Below, piece after piece: positions 1-13,225 of a DNA stretch of 64,000 nt (position 1 is its first letter; each line of letters starts with the position of its first letter). The position numbers were made by a program, and so were the translations under genes. This DNA comes from Drosophila persimilis (taxonomy: Eukaryota; Arthropoda; Insecta; Diptera; Drosophilidae). Location of the stretch: NCBI RefSeq assembly GCF_003286085.1, contig NW_020825294.1, positions 4,712,001 to 4,776,000 on the forward strand, written 5' to 3'. The notes below the pieces were generated by a model, which made no database searches, was not told the DNA's origin, and saw only the letters and a program-made list of their open reading frames with translations.

Positions 1-3000
1 CTTTGTGTTTGGAGTGGGTTCGTTGGTGGGTTTGGGTATTTTACTGATCGTGGACTTGGCTGTCTTGGGTGTGGCACCTCCCTCAGTGTGGGCTGTGGCT
101 GTCTTGTTAGCTGTTTTCGCTTGCTTCGGGCTTGTTACCTTTTTGGGCTCTTCCAATACGGTCTCAACGGGCAGCTCCACGGGACGGGACTCGGAATCGA
201 CTATGGGTGGTGCCGGTGTTATGGGTAGGGCTTCCACTTCTTCTGTGCGGACTTCCAGGACTATTTCTGTGGGTGGTTCGACGGGGCGACTCTCGGAATC
301 TTCTATGAGGGCAGGAGGTTGTATGGGCAGGGCCTCGACTGTGCTGGAGGGAAGTTCAGTTGCTGGCTCCTCCTCCACGGCCTCCACTGCCTCCACTTGT
401 GGCAACAGAAGACTGTTTCCTGTGGACGAAACAACCTCAGTCTCTGGGACATCATGGCTTGTGGGCGTGACTGATTGGGAGGGATCGGGGACTGGCGCTT
501 CATGGGGGTTCGTTTTCTGTGTGTGTCCCTCCTCCTCCTCCTCCTGCTCTTCATCTTCTTCGATGATGTCCTTGATTTCGGTGCCCTCGTCACCGCTGGA
601 GGCATCTCCCACGAAGGATGTGTGCTCGTTGTAGGTGGTGCCATCCTCCTCGTCAAAGTCGCCCTCTTCCTCGCCCTCGCTGTCGTACCACTCCTCCTCC
701 TCGCCCTCGTCATATTCGTCCGAATACTCATCCGAGTACTCGTCCTCGTCGGTGGACTCGAAGTCGTCCAGGCTGATCTCGTCGCGCATTTGCTTGATCA
801 GACGCTGAGTGTCCGAAACGAGTTCGCTGAGGTTTTGCTTGGCCGGATCTCCCGAGGGAACGAACTCTTTCAGGACCATTCGGGACGTTTCCGAGTGACT
901 TGAATGCGACTCGATGCTGATGTTGCTGTTGGCCACGTCCTGTGCAGCAGAGTCCCCGCCAATCACAAGAAGCACCTCTTCTTCTGGGGACTTGGTCTCT
1001 TCACGCAGCGACTGTTCGTCGCTGTCGACAATGCTGTAGAGCTCTGTATCGGAGGCAGCCTCTTCGTCATGGGGTCGGGTCCCCTCGCTGCTGCTGAACT
1101 CTGGGGCATCTTCAAATATCTCATCGGATTCTACGGGACTAACTGGGGCTATTTCTTGCTCTGAGTGGGTGGCTTGAACTGTTGTCTTGGGGAGGCCTGA
1201 ATTTGTTGAAGCCACCTGATTTTGCTCCTCTTCTCTGGTAACAATCTGCTCCTGCTGAAGTGGATCTCTCTCCTCCATTTCGATTTCTTCCGCTCCAGTT
1301 GGTGTGTGATTGCTGGCTCTACTTTCACTGCGCAGACTATGGGTACTGGAAGTTCTCACGGGTATCTTAGAGAACCGTTTTGGTCCACGTTTTTGATCGG
1401 TTTTAGTTGGCGACCTAATGCGGGTTTCCTCGGCTTCTGCAGCTGTTAATTGTGGCTCGATGAGAGGTAGAGGTTCTTGTATGAGAGAAGACTCGGAAGT
1501 AAGCGATTCTTCGATGTTGTTTTCAATAGTTTCCTCTGAGTTATCCTTTGCAACGGCCAAAGCTAGGTCTTCCTCTACCACTGTCCTTTCTTCGGGTTCA
1601 TCTTTAGCATCTATAGGCTCGAAGTTCTGCCCAAAGGTGTCTGGAGATTGAGGTACTGTTTGGGTCTGAACAATCTGTTCCGATTGGGCGACTTTAACCT
1701 CTACAGCTTCGGAAATTGCTTCTATCGGGGTAATAGCTTCCTCTTGGACTGAGAGAGATATATTCGCATTCACAGTCGATTCAATCCCAGCGGATTCTGA
1801 ACCTGATAGGACTGGTTGGTCTCTCTCTACTTCGCTTGGGAGAGCAGTTTTTGCCTCTGGTGAGATCTCACTAGAAGTAATATCAGCATCAGTTGTAGCT
1901 ATGGGTTCTGTGGCAATGGAAGTTTCTGTGGGTTGGCTAAGACTCTCTATTTCTCTATCCGCAGGAATAGTATCTTTTGGGGCTTCTGTTTCTGCCTGAG
2001 TGGCATCTCTCAGGACCTCTTTGGCTTCATTTTGTTTCTGTTCAGCGTCTTTGGGAGGAAGCCGGACCCTGTTCACCGGCCTTTGACTCTGCTCACGAGC
2101 TCGAGCCTTTTTGGATTGCTGCGATCGTTTGTTCCTTCGATTGGCACCCTCCCGGCTCGTGCTGGGTCTGTCATCGAGGTCCACTTGGGAGGGCTCCTTT
2201 TGCAATATCTCCTTGGAGACTACCGAAGTATCTTCTTTGATTTCTTTTGCAGTTGGGGTTTCCGTCAAAGTATCTTTCAAGTGGGTTTCTTCTGCCGCAG
2301 CAACAGGTGTCGCTACGTCTTCAGTCTTTACAGGGACAATGGGAGTCTCAATTGTAGTTTCTTTTGGGGATTCTGCAGCTTGTTCTGGCACCTCCTCTAC
2401 TAGTGGCGGTGCCTCCTCCTTGGGGGCTGTGTAACTCTTGTAAACAAGGTGCTCTGCATCTTCCAGATCCTCGGGCTCCCACTCCGCCTCGTGCAGCCTT
2501 TCGATGCCACGATCAAACTCCAATTTGAAGTTGGCTATTTCTGTGGCATAAATAAAGTTTGTGGCAAGTTCCTCGCGTATGGAGGCTTCCCGAATGTTGG
2601 GTCTGATAAACTCCTCCATTATATATACCCCAGGATCAACAATGGGTTCTGGCACAGTCTCCGGCTCTGGTAGAGGCTCTGCTTTGGCTACAGGAGGCTC
2701 TTCTTTGGGTACAGACTCCCCTTTGGCTACAGGAGGCACCTCTTTGGGTACAGGAGGCTCTTCTTTGGCTAGAGGAGGCTCCTCTTTGGGTTCTGGCTGC
2801 TCTTTTGGAGGGGGTTCTTCTGCTTCTTCCACTGGCACTGCATTGGAGGGGGCCTGTGGCTCTGCCTTGAGCTCCTGTTCCACCTGTTGCACTAGGTTTG
2901 GCACAATATCCTGGATGTGCTGCCAGACAAAGTTCTTTACATCCTCCGTGGACTTGTCCTCGACAAGCGAGGTCGATGCTAGCGGCTTCAGGGCGCTGAT

Positions 3001-6000
3001 GGGACTCTTGGTGAGAATGCGCATGACCTCCGGATCCGTTTCGTACTCCAGCTCCGGCTTGCCCTTGAAGGTCTCGAGCATGCTCTCGATGGAGCGCAGG
3101 ACGTCCTGGTTCTGCTTGGCCTGGTTCTGCTCCATGTTACCGATGAGGATCTCGAGATTCTTGAGCGTGCTGTCCTCCAGCTGGTAGGGACTGGGGGTGG
3201 CATACGTGGACTTGGCGGGGCTGCTGTGGCTGTCCTCGAAGTCGAATGGCTGTATCTGTATCTGTGACTGTGTCTGTATCTGTGGCTGTTGCAGGCAATC
3301 CAAAGCATGAGTGTTGAGGAAATCAGTGATATCTACACGCCCCACACAAGGTAATGAGAGAGAGAGAGAGAGAGATGGTGTGAGTGAGACTGATTGAACG
3401 CCTATTGATTGACTCGATCTACAAACTACAAACCGGACTTGGTGTCTATGGCCGCCATGGCTCCACTCTCGTTCTCGACGCCATTCGGCGAGCCCCAGAT
3501 GCGCATTAGAAATGGTTTGAGTTGTGTGCGATTCAGCTCCAGCAGCGCCTGCTCCACATTACCTTGATGCGCCGTCAGCGCATTCACGATGTCCTCCCGC
3601 AGGAAGTTGCCCTTGGAGGCCAGCTTCCGGTACTTTTGCTGCCGCTGCTGGATGCAGTCGGCCACCGCCTGCCACACGTTCCCGCTGGAGCTGCGCAGCG
3701 CCTCCCGGGCCTCGTTCTGCGAGATGCTGCCAATGGTGTTCTCTCCCCGCTCTTGGCCGTATTTCGTGGACAAGCTCTGGACGGTCTGGACCAGCTTGTG
3801 CCAGTTCTCGCGCAGCCACTGGATGGGATGGGTGTCCGGGGAGCAGTACTTCAGCGCAGCCTCCAGTTCTTCCACCGTGAATTTGTAGAGCTCCAGCTCC
3901 TTCAGAATGATGTGCATTTCGGTCTCGGGATCTCTGGCTGGCTCGTGCTTCAGATTCAGCGAAAACGAGTCATGTGGCAGGTCAAAGGGTGACGAAGATT
4001 GCTGCAAGGGAGAGGAAATGTTTAGCTTGGAACCCATTCGGGGGCCAGAACTTACGTGTTGCAGCATTCGTAGATCGTTTATAAAGTTGGGTCGCCTCGT
4101 GACCTGTCCTGTGTTGAAAGGATCCAGGCCGTAGGATCCTCCTTCGTTGTTGGCGTATCGCAGATCATTCGCACTGCGATATCGTTCGTTCTCCTGCGGC
4201 AGTTGTGAGTTGCTGCGATAGTACGGACGTCGTTCCATTTTGGTGCTGGGTTCCGGGGTCCTAAAGCGCTCTGGCACTGGCGGTTCCTCCTTCTTTGCGA
4301 CAAATGGCAGAGCGTCGTAGGTCTGCAAGTAGGATTGTGGGATTAGCCCCTTGCCAAAAGGTGTGCCTTCGAATGTTACTTGTGTGGAGATGCTCTGAGG
4401 CGGCGGCGAGGTGCCCATTTCCATCACCTCGCGGGGCTCCTTGTTCTGGGCCTGCTTGAAGACCTCCTCCGCCTGGGCCTGTATGCTCTCATCCAGAGTG
4501 TTCCAAATGTTCTCCACGGACTCTGGAAACGGTACGGGATGAGAGCTTTAGTCTTGGAAGTGGCGTGATGTGGGGTCTTAGAGGGGGACTCAAAACAAAC
4601 TGAAACGCAGGCTGTGGTTGTGGACTTGTTTCTGTATTTGGTTCCGTATAAATGCGCGTTAATTGCAGTTGGCTTACAGTTGATTAATGCTTTATTAGAG
4701 TGGTACATTCTAGGCTTAGTCTGGGTCTGGGTCTAGGCCTTGGTGCCCTCGAAAAATGAGATTCGCTTTTGTAGCCTACCTTTCTGGATGAAGCCCCGGG
4801 CCAGAGAGTTATCGGACTCGTTTTCCGATGACGTCTTCAGCGCTGGCTTCGGGCTGGGCTTTACGTTGTTCTGCTGTGCGGAGGAGATCTTGGAGTGGCT
4901 TGTGGATGTCGTTGAGGAGCTCTTGGAGTTGCTTGTTGCAGCTGTGGAGGTCTTGGCGTTGCTTGTGGAGTTTCTAGAGCTAGTTGTGGCCGATGTGGTG
5001 CTCTTTGAGTGGCTCGGAGCTGCTGTGGTCTTCTGGGAGTGGCTCGGAGCTGCTGTGATCTTGTGGGAGTGGTTAGTGGATGCTGGAGAGCTCCTGGAGT
5101 TACTAGTGGCCGCTGGGGAGTTCCTGGAGCTACTGGCGGCTGTGTGGGCTGTCCTTGGGGCTGTCGAAGTGCTCGTACCACTGGTGGTCCTCTCGCTGGC
5201 TGGCTTCTGGGACTTCAACGAGGACCTGCGCACCATTTGGGCCTCTGGCTTGTCGGCAATCTTGGGCTTATTGGCCTCTGTCTTCTTTGATTTGTTTGGT
5301 GGCAATGGGGTCTTGCTAGGCGTCTTGCAGCATATCGAACAGATCTTAATGTTCGGCTCGTTCACGTACGTGCAGAACTCGCATTCCCACTCGTGATCCG
5401 GTGTCGATGGCGGCGGTCCCAGGTCATCTGCCTCCTCTTCTGCCACCTCTTCAGGTGTGGCTTGGACTTGCTCCGGACTTTCGGCCTCTGCCTCACTCTC
5501 CGAGGCCGTGACCTCTTCCACCACTTCCTCGTACTCGGAGGCGCTCTCCTCCTGGGCTGGCAGCACTTTCGGCACCACTGCTGCGGCCTGGGTGTTCTCG
5601 TCCTTCATTTCTGGTTTACGTTTGTGCTCGGAGGATTTCTTCGCGGACTTGTGCTGATCCTGTGCTTCCTGGAGCTTCTGCTGTATTTTGGCCTGGACTA
5701 AGGCCCGTGTGCCCGAGCCCTCCGACTCCAGATCGGAGTAGATCCGACTCGTTCGGGCGGATGCTTCCGCGGGGACTGCCTGACTTCTCTTGAGTGTTCC
5801 TTCGGCATTGGAGTCGCGTCTCTCTGGTAGCCATTCGCTCTGCACTGACTTGGCAATGGATCCACGACGATCCCGCAGCTTGTGCTGCCTCGAACCATGC
5901 CTCTGATCGCCGTCGACCTCGTCGTTGGCGATGAACTGGGAGGCGCTCGACAGACGCCTCTGACGCTGCTGCGGATGGTGGGATCGCGAGGCGCTGGTCA

Positions 6001-8412
6001 TGGCCGATCTGTTCGAAACCAAGGACCGGCGATCGTCCTGGTCCGAGTCCTCATCATCGGTGAGCTCATCGTCTCCGTAGCTGCTTCGCTTCCGTCGCAT
6101 GGACATGGACTTCCGGCTGGGGGTGGGCGAGGCGGCGTAGCGGGCACGGGAGGCTGCTCGAGAGGAAGTCGACGGAGGCATGCCCATGACACCTAGCAGA
6201 AGATTGCATTTTATTGGTGGCACAAAGGTACTCTGTGGCCTCTGCTCACCTGGATGCATCATGGGATAGCCGCCCGGTGCTCCGGGATACATGTGCGGCA
6301 CCATGCCCCTCTGCGTCATGAACACAGGTGGCGGATAGTGGGGATGATGCGGATGCTGCTGCTGTGGCATGTAGCCCGGACCCACGTTCAGCGAGAGATT
6401 CGAGTGATTGAAGTGCTGCTGGGAGCCGAACTGTGACCACTCATCGGGATGCTGGGGATGCTGTTGGTGAGCCTGGGGCCAGCCACCTCGCTGCTGATTC
6501 TGCTGGCAGCCAGTGCAGTTCAACTGGGCCATGGATTGGGCCTGCAAAGAGAGAGCGTAAGAGATTGCGTATACGCCGCGTATGCCCACTCACCTGTTGC
6601 ATCCGCTGATTGGCCAGCCATGCGGCTCCTCCTCCCCCATTCTGTGTTGTCTCCGATGCCAGGGGCCTGCGGTTGTTCACGTTCGAGGCGGTATTCAAAT
6701 TGAACACCGAAGTGCTCATCTGACGCCGCTGGGCACCCGCTGCCTGTCGTCGTTGTTGTTGTTGTTGTTGTTGTTGGAACAACAGGGAATTCGAGTGAAA
6801 ATTGTGTGAGAGATCATCCGAGAGATCGAAATGGGATGAATTCAAACCGGATGACATGCTGCCGGAACGAAAATGCGAGGGCGATGGTGAGATGTTTGAC
6901 CAATGCTCGAAGCCCGATCCATTCAAAAAATGCTGCTGCTAGGGGTAGGGGGTGTGGGGCGTAGGGGAATGACCAGAGAACAGAGAACGAGAAAGAGAGA
7001 GACGAAACGAAACGAGACGATACGATACGATACGATACATAATGAGGGAAAGGATTCAAAGACATGTAAGGGATTCGTCCCTTACCTGATCATCGCCTGG
7101 ATCCAGTCCCAGCGACTGCTGCTGGGCCTTCTGCTGACGGTATCGCTGCTGCAGGATGGCCATGCGGTCCAGCGTGGCACTGGCCTTGCTCTTGATCTTC
7201 TCCAGCTGCACCGACGGTGGCCTCTGTATGGCATCGAACACGGACTTGGGCGTGCCGGACCGGGAGGAGCCACCACCCTCACTCCTTGGCGGCTCCGGCA
7301 GCGGGCGATTGTTCATCAGCTGTGGGGCGGAAGCCGGCGGAAATGGGGGTGTGGCGGCGCCTCCCCGCCAGCCGCTGTGCGTGGACTTGTGCGAGGGTGT
7401 GGGCGAGGGCGGCGGTAGCATCTGCAATAGAGGTTCGGGTGTTTTGGGTTCCAGTTCCAGAATCAAAAGTACGACTACAAGTTCTGGCTTTGGTTTGTTG
7501 GACAGGCGTGGCATTTGAGGAGTGCTGATAGACTGATTTGGTTTTTTATTGAAGCTCTCAAAAGTGAAGATTACAAACTTGGTTCTAAAGAGTAGTAGGT
7601 GGTAGCCAGGGGCCCGGGGCCCGGGGGCCAGGGCGAGGCAGTGGCGGAGTTTTGTATGGTTTTTTTTTTGTTTGGTTTAAGAAATCGTGCAGTGGCGTAC
7701 CTGATCCTTCCGTCCCAGGAACGGTGTCAAGAGGCCCCCGCGCTTGCTGCGGCGCGGTGGCGCCACTGGTGCTGCTGGTCCACCACCTGGCTGCACCTTG
7801 GGTGGTATGGGCGGAATGCCCTGCTCCACGGCCTGCGGGAAGTAACAGGGGAATTATCTGGTTCTCCATTGCAGGCAGGGGCTAGAGCTACCTTTCGCAT
7901 ATGCTGCTTGCGCTTGGGATGCTTGTGGAACATGTCGTCGCAGGAGGCGCAGAAGATCTGGCCCGCGCACTCGGCACAGGTCACCCACGGATTCTGGGAG
8001 CCGCACAGGGTGCACTTCAATTTGTTGTCTGTGTGAAGGGGTTACAGAATGATCCTTTATGTCTGCCATATCTATGAGACCTCCTTTACCTGGTGTCTTG
8101 GTTCGGATCACTGTGGTCTTCAGGGGTTCGTTGGAGTACTGCTGTTGCTGGTTGGAGAACTCAATGACCTCGTAGTCGGGCTCCGGCGTGGTCTTCACTT
8201 TCGGCGGCAGGGCTGGGGCCTTGGGCAGACTGCCGCCATTGCTGGCCACCCCATTTGGGGGCAGGGGCGGTGGCTTGGGGCCAATGCGATCATTTGCTTC
8301 CATCTGAAAGGGTGTCTCTGGTAATTCCATGGTACAGTTTTGGGCTTACTTCACTCACCACCCATGAGGGCATATTTCGAACATTTTTATTGAGCAATTG
8401 CTGTGTCGTCAT
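1..8412 (-). CDS. LUBEL: LUBEL-like linear ubiquitin E3 ligase, N-terminal 2,430 codons (3' part outside window)
   Basis: Eleven coding exons read leftward: 8412-8359, 8303-8090, 8028-7892, 7832-7701, 7421-7086, 6938-6594, 6541-6250, 6192-4780, 4522-4056, 4001-3434, 3332-1 (open at the edge). All junctions are GT/AG and phase-consistent, 7,290 nt in total. Domains seen: a B-box-like zinc finger at about residues 93-130 (CTLC, CAEC, FCASC, then HKH); polyQ near 6,760; an NZF/RanBP2 finger near residue 770 (WECEFCTYVN, ICSICC); and an alpha-helical UBA-type region at about 1160-1315 (ELEAALKYC through VEQALLELNR) resembling the HOIP UBA. After this comes a ~1,110-residue acidic, Pro/Glu-rich linker. 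LUBEL is the fly HOIP relative that builds Met1-linked ubiquitin chains in immune and stress signalling. The catalytic RBR must lie left of base 1 and is not seen. The ATG at 8412 follows an in-frame TGA in the 5' exon. The identification rests on domain order and is strong. The exact length of the rest is unknown. Confidence 0.85.
150..350 (-). repeat. Two tandem ~31-residue repeats in the LUBEL linker
   Basis: Two successive coding units share the pattern VEALPI-P-DSESRPVE-P-E-VLE (about 31 residues each, minus strand, codon boundaries at multiples of three). This points to an internal duplication in the disordered linker. Confidence 0.65.
2670..2812 (-). repeat. Coding Pro/Glu/Lys minisatellite in LUBEL
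   Basis: Degenerate ~30-33 nt units translate on the minus strand as KEEPPVAK / KEEPPVPK / KEVPPVAK variants in the acidic linker. Unit length is a multiple of three, so copy-number change would keep frame. Confidence 0.7.
4691..4696 (-). terminator. Poly(A) signal AATAAA inside LUBEL
   Basis: TTTATT on the plus strand reads AATAAA on the coding strand, 36 nt past the stop of the short reading frame. It lies within the 257-nt intron between the NZF exon and the UBA exon. Confidence 0.5.
4733..6192 (-). CDS. LUBEL: Alternative last exon: short LUBEL isoform
   Basis: The exon that carries the NZF finger normally ends at the donor after base 4780 (AAAG|GTAGGC). If that donor is not used, the frame reads 15 further codons (ending SFFEGTKA) to TAG at 4735-4733. 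A canonical AATAAA on the minus strand at 4696-4691 follows 36 nt later. The transcript would encode about 989 residues with the B-box and NZF but no UBA and no RBR, so it could bind ubiquitin but not ligate it. The stop and the poly(A) signal are seen directly. Use of this form in vivo is inferred. Confidence 0.55.
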
Positions 8413-11400
8413 CTTTTTGTCGGTTTCTTCTTGGTCGGGAGGCTTTTTCTGGCTTCTGTTTCAAATCTGTGGGTTATATAAAAGATGAATCGATCTATCT
8501 ATGGGATAGAACTGTGTTGCCCCTCGTTCATAATTCTATTTATATTCCAACCCGTTCCCTGTGCCACATTCGGGACACTTCAAACGACTTCATATTCAAT
8601 TAAGCAAACTGCCAACAAAATGTGTTTTACGAGCATATACTCGTCCGAGTATGTATACGATTTTGAGAATATTTTTAGCTGTCTCACCCAAATTCCGGAG
8701 GCAATGTCCTAGGTGGGGAAAATGCTCGCAAAAGTGCACTTTTCGTGGGGGGAACTAAACGCAGCCAGCGTTCGAACGCTAATACTCGCGAAAAGCCGCT
8801 AAATTTAGGCTAAAACATCTCTCTCGAGCGGCAAGAGAGCGAGCGAAAACAAATAATTTGGCAAAAACATTTTCTGGCTTGTTTATTTATGAAATGATGC
8901 GAAAAATTCAAAAGAGGAAAGAGGCTTTTTTCGTTTTTTGAGTGGATCAATTAGAGCACGCTGTCAACGTGGCTAAGTGGCTGAAGAAGAGCGGCCAAAA
9001 GAGGCGAAAAGATAGAGAGAAAATAGAGAGAAGAACGGGAATGGGTTAAGTAAATATTTAAATGAGAAAATCATTTGGGAGAGCTTTTTATTGTGTGTTC
9101 CCAGAGGTATATTACAATGAAACGCTCTCTTATAAACTATTGTAATGTGCAGTAGAGAATATGCTACGAAAATCTACAAGAATGAGCAGAGAAAGTAAGA
9201 GAGAGAGAGAGAATATTTTGTAATGACGCAGGTTGCATGCGAGACCTCATAGGCTGCCAAAAATGATGGAAAATTAATTCCTATCCAGTGCATATCGGCT
9301 GTGCCTTTATACTATACACATTTCTCTATCAAAAAATGCATATACCTTTTAATTGAAAATTTCGCTTATTTATGGCAAAATTTCTGTTCACTTTTTTGCG
9401 TAATAAATGTGTGATTTCTAAACAAATATCAACCTTTTTCCTTCTTTAATGGTTTCATTCTATTCTTCCTTTAATTCCATTCTCTAAGGAAGGAACTTTT
9501 TACTTAAAATCTGTACTAAAAGGTCCTACAGTTCTCTTTTAAATCCATCCATCTTTGCGGTGCATTTTTAAAAAGATTTTGTGGGTATATTCCAAATTCC
9601 AAGTATGAGGAAGTGTCCTCCATGCCTGAAACACATTTTTGTCTCGTAGACAGTACATTCATTTTATCGCACAGTGCTTAACTATTTATTTCTGAAGCAA
9701 TTAATTTCCTTACAAAATATTCGCCCAAGAAAAACACAAGAAACGTTCACTACATGCGCACATCGCGTATACGCAACGTTGCCGGGGGTTCGTTCTTGCA
9801 ATTCGGTATCTCTGGCACTATTTATAAAATCTTCTGCAGTTTTTGTCCATACTTCTCGGCCGAATATATGTCACACTGTGAGTTATATTTATGAAAGCCG
9901 CCTGCAGGCACTGGGTACTGGCTTGGTGGTTGGGGCATGAGATCACACATCCCATCCCATCACACCTTGGCCATTCATGTGGTGGATGCCCTGGGAGGCA
10001 GCCACCGAATACACACACACATACACACGCACAAAGCACACACCACACTGACACACACAGCCGCACAGTCCCGCAGAGAAAATGAAATAAAAGTTTTTTA
10101 TTTTTATGGGAGGAACTATTTTTAAACATTTCTTTGGCTTGCCTAAATTTTCTTTTATTTTTTTTGGTACGATTCAAAGTTGGAAAAGTAACTAACAGAA
10201 AATATACAAATATTGATGTTTGTGCGTATGGGGGAATAATCGTTTTTAATTATTTATTTTTGTTTATTGAAATCGTTCGAAATCGTGCCTTGAACTTTTG
10301 TGTTTAAATTTAGGCAGGTTTTTATTCGTATTTTTAGCACACTTTTCTTCACTGCGATTCCCCGACTTTCCGACTTTCCGATTCTTCTATTGAACTCTTG
10401 GGTATTGTTTGGCTTTTTCTGCGTATCGGAGGCTACGATAGAGAGATCTCACTTACATAATTCGATTTCACTTGACGCGTCTTGCCGCACTCAAAACTGC
10501 CACTGCCAGCTGGTACCACATGAATATACTATATATATAGAGTATAGTAGGGATATGTACGTATATATATATTTTTATTGGTCTGTACCGCTGCTCGACA
10601 TGAAATATTTTTGCTACGGTCTCGTTCGGCGATCGTCTCCCAACAAACTGAAATCTCTATAAAATTCTAAACAACATTTTTACTGCAGGCCAGGCCAGGC
10701 AGACAGGCCGCAAGTTGTCGTCGGTCTCTGGGTCTCCGTTCGAGTAGGAAGAAGTCAACCCAACGCAGAATTTTATTCTCATTTTGTCTGGCTCTCTCTT
10801 GTGTCTCTTGTCTTTCCCCATCTATTTTCAGTATTTTCGCGTTGTCTTAAAAATACATCACATCGTATCGTATCGGTATGGTCCGAGTATAGAAGATCGC
10901 GTGTGTTGTGTGATCAAATCTGCTTCTATATTATTTTATTTTATTTTACTTTTTGTTGTTGAATTCTTCTAATTTATTACCTGTTGCTGAGAGTTTCCTG
11001 TATTTTGAGTGAATGAAATAGGGTTGTAACCGTCTAACGATTTTCCATATTAAATACTTGATCGAAAAGCCAATGATTCATGGTTCATGCACCCCCAGAA
11101 GCTTACCCTTAATCGTTCATCGGGACACACCCCAAAAGCCGCAATAATATTATGATTATGATTTATTCCAAACAACAATCCACTGGGATCTCCTGCCAGG
11201 CAGCAGCCAGCAGCCAGCCAGACTCATCCGCTTGGAAATTCCCCTCCAAAAAGGCAACCTTGAATATTTCTGAATATATAACCCAACCATAAGAATAAAT
11301 TACGAAGTCTTATAGGAGATGCAAGATGGAAGAAATGGGAGCACCAGAATAATAAGCACCACCTGCTGTCTGTGGGAGGTGGTGCAAATCAAAAGACCAT

Positions 11401-12890
11401 TAGCTGATGGAATATTGTATGCTATTATGGGGATACTTAATTGAAGACGCCCCGTGGCAGGTCCACGTGGGGGTCCACGTGTCTGTCCGTAGGGAGAAAC
11501 AATGGCAGGCAGTGGCCAACAAATGGTCTGAATGTACTCTTAAATGCATAATCAATTGACTGTGACACGAGTCAAAGTTCGGTAATTGCACGCACGCAGC
11601 TTTTTGGGGGGATAGAACACCCCCAACACGCCCACGCATTCACCTTGTCCATCGTCTACCCAATGACCTTGACTCACGGGTGACGTCGAAGCCGGCATGG
11701 CATGCGGCTGCGTCTACAGCTGATTCTGCACCGGCAAAATGTAGAAGCTCTCTCCTGCGAGAGAAAGCTCTTTCCTAGTACAGTGTAGAAGTATTGTACA
11801 TCTGTCTAATGTCATGTAGATGCGGTGTAGATACGAGGGATTTTTCTTCGCCACGGTTTTCTGTTGATCTTTTTTTTTAAACATTGCTTTAGTCAGAATA
11901 CAATAAATGGGAGTACTTAAAAGTAGTTCATCTCTTAGAAAAGGTATTCATCAATGGGACAAAACTATGTGGGCAGAGCTAAGGGTCTCAGTTAGCCGTC
12001 ATTATTCAACGGAATATCAAAATCGAGGAATGAAGGCTGAGAGGTTAACCCATTGCTGACCAGGGGGGTATCAAAATACTCTCCACGAAAATTATGAATC
12101 TTTAAGAGTTTTAGCGCAGTTTAGGTAAACGATATCGTGGGCTTTCCTTAAGCAAAGATGAAGGATAGGTTGGACCTAGAAGAGTATTTATTATTATTAT
12201 TGTTTGTATTATTTTTGGCGGCTTAACTCAACTTGTTATCCAGTTTAAATAAAGGGGGCCTAAGTGGGCTAAGTCGTTTTTCCATCGGTATGCTTACGGG
12301 ATATTATGAGAATGAGACCGGTATAGTCGCGAACGATGCAAAACAAAGCTCCGTTGCAGGCGATGGACGCGCGTGGCAGAAGAACAAATTAAGTTTTCCA
12401 CCTGCCACTCCCACACTGGCCCACAACCCGTTGCGTGTGCAAAAGGGGCGTGTGAGTGCACGAGTGTGTGTGCCTGTGTGTGCAAAGGGAAATGGAAAAT
12501 TTAATATCCCGCTCGGGTTCTCAAAAGAAAGAATATATGCAAAATATAATACAAAAAGTGAAAGAAGTGCCTTTATAATTTAACGATTTTCGCGTCAGTA
12601 TATTGCAGGCAGCAATGAAAATGATAATGATTCCAGAATACATAATTCCATTTCAAAATACATAATATATAACCAACAGTTTGTAGAAAGAAATCTCTAA
12701 GAGATGATAAAAGTTATATTTAATGTTGCTTAAATGAACTTTAACACAAAAAAAGCTACGTACCTTGGAAAATAGAGAGACATAAGTGTTGACTATAGTC
12801 AAAATATCAAGTATCAAGATAACTTTAGAGGATACAATACATCTAATATTGAAAAACAATAAAGAACCCACATAAATCTTCCTTGTTCCA
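8413..12890. other. LUBEL 5' leader and intergenic region
   Basis: On the minus strand a splice acceptor (CCACAG at about 8472-8467) starts the exon carrying the LUBEL ATG, so the leader begins with 8466 and its upstream exon lies further right at an unplaced site. The rest of the stretch up to the TATA box of the next gene is AT-rich with a CA-rich tract near 10,010-10,060. I see no convincing coding exon. Confidence 0.5.
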
Positions 12891-12897
12891 TATAAAA
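12891..12897 (+). promoter_or_regulatory. TATA box upstream of the KIAA0513/SBF-like gene
   Basis: TATAAAA lies 56 nt before an ATG (12947) that opens a 67-codon frame. A start of transcription around 12,920 would give a short leader. The motif is seen. Its use is inferred. Confidence 0.5.
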
Positions 12898-12946
12898 TGC
12901 GCCAAAAAGTGCAGCATCAGCTGAGCAGAAAGTTCACCTTCACCCA

Positions 12947-13150
12947 ATGAACACGGCCATACGACATCGTACCACTAACACACATACTACGAGTAGTTAT
13001 AAGAAGAACAAAACATATGAAAAATCGATACTAAAATCTGCAACAGCAGCAGCAGCCGCAACGCGGTCCCCGGCCGCGCCCACTTATCCGACAACTACTC
13101 GTGAATCCCCATCGAAGCTACATACAAATCTAAAGGAAGAAATCCAATAG
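12947..13150 (+). CDS. 67-codon ORF in frame with the next exon, ended by TAG
   Basis: The ATG at 12947 (context ACCCA-ATG-A) starts an open frame rich in Thr, Ala, Pro and Lys that ends at TAG 13148-13150. The frame then continues open without interruption into the main coding exon (13151-13423), which is in the same phase. It could be an upstream ORF, an N-terminal extension reached by stop-codon readthrough, or coding sequence whose TAG is removed by an unrecognised splice (the CAATAG itself could be an acceptor, though its pyrimidine tract is poor). I do not recognise the peptide. Confidence 0.35.
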   Translation: MNTAIRHRTTNTHTTSSYKKNKTYEKSILKSATAAAAATRSPAAPTYPTTTRESPSKLHTNLKEEIQ

Positions 13151-13225
13151 GCCAAAAGCATCAAAGTGTTCGGAAACCAGGCCATACCCAGCAGGGACAC
13201 TACCGTCGAGGCGGGAAGCCGCAGA

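Noticed and set aside
4740..5396. 218-residue plus-strand frame rich in Leu, Val and Glu
   Set aside because: Antisense shadow of the Ser/Thr-rich LUBEL exon that holds the NZF finger.
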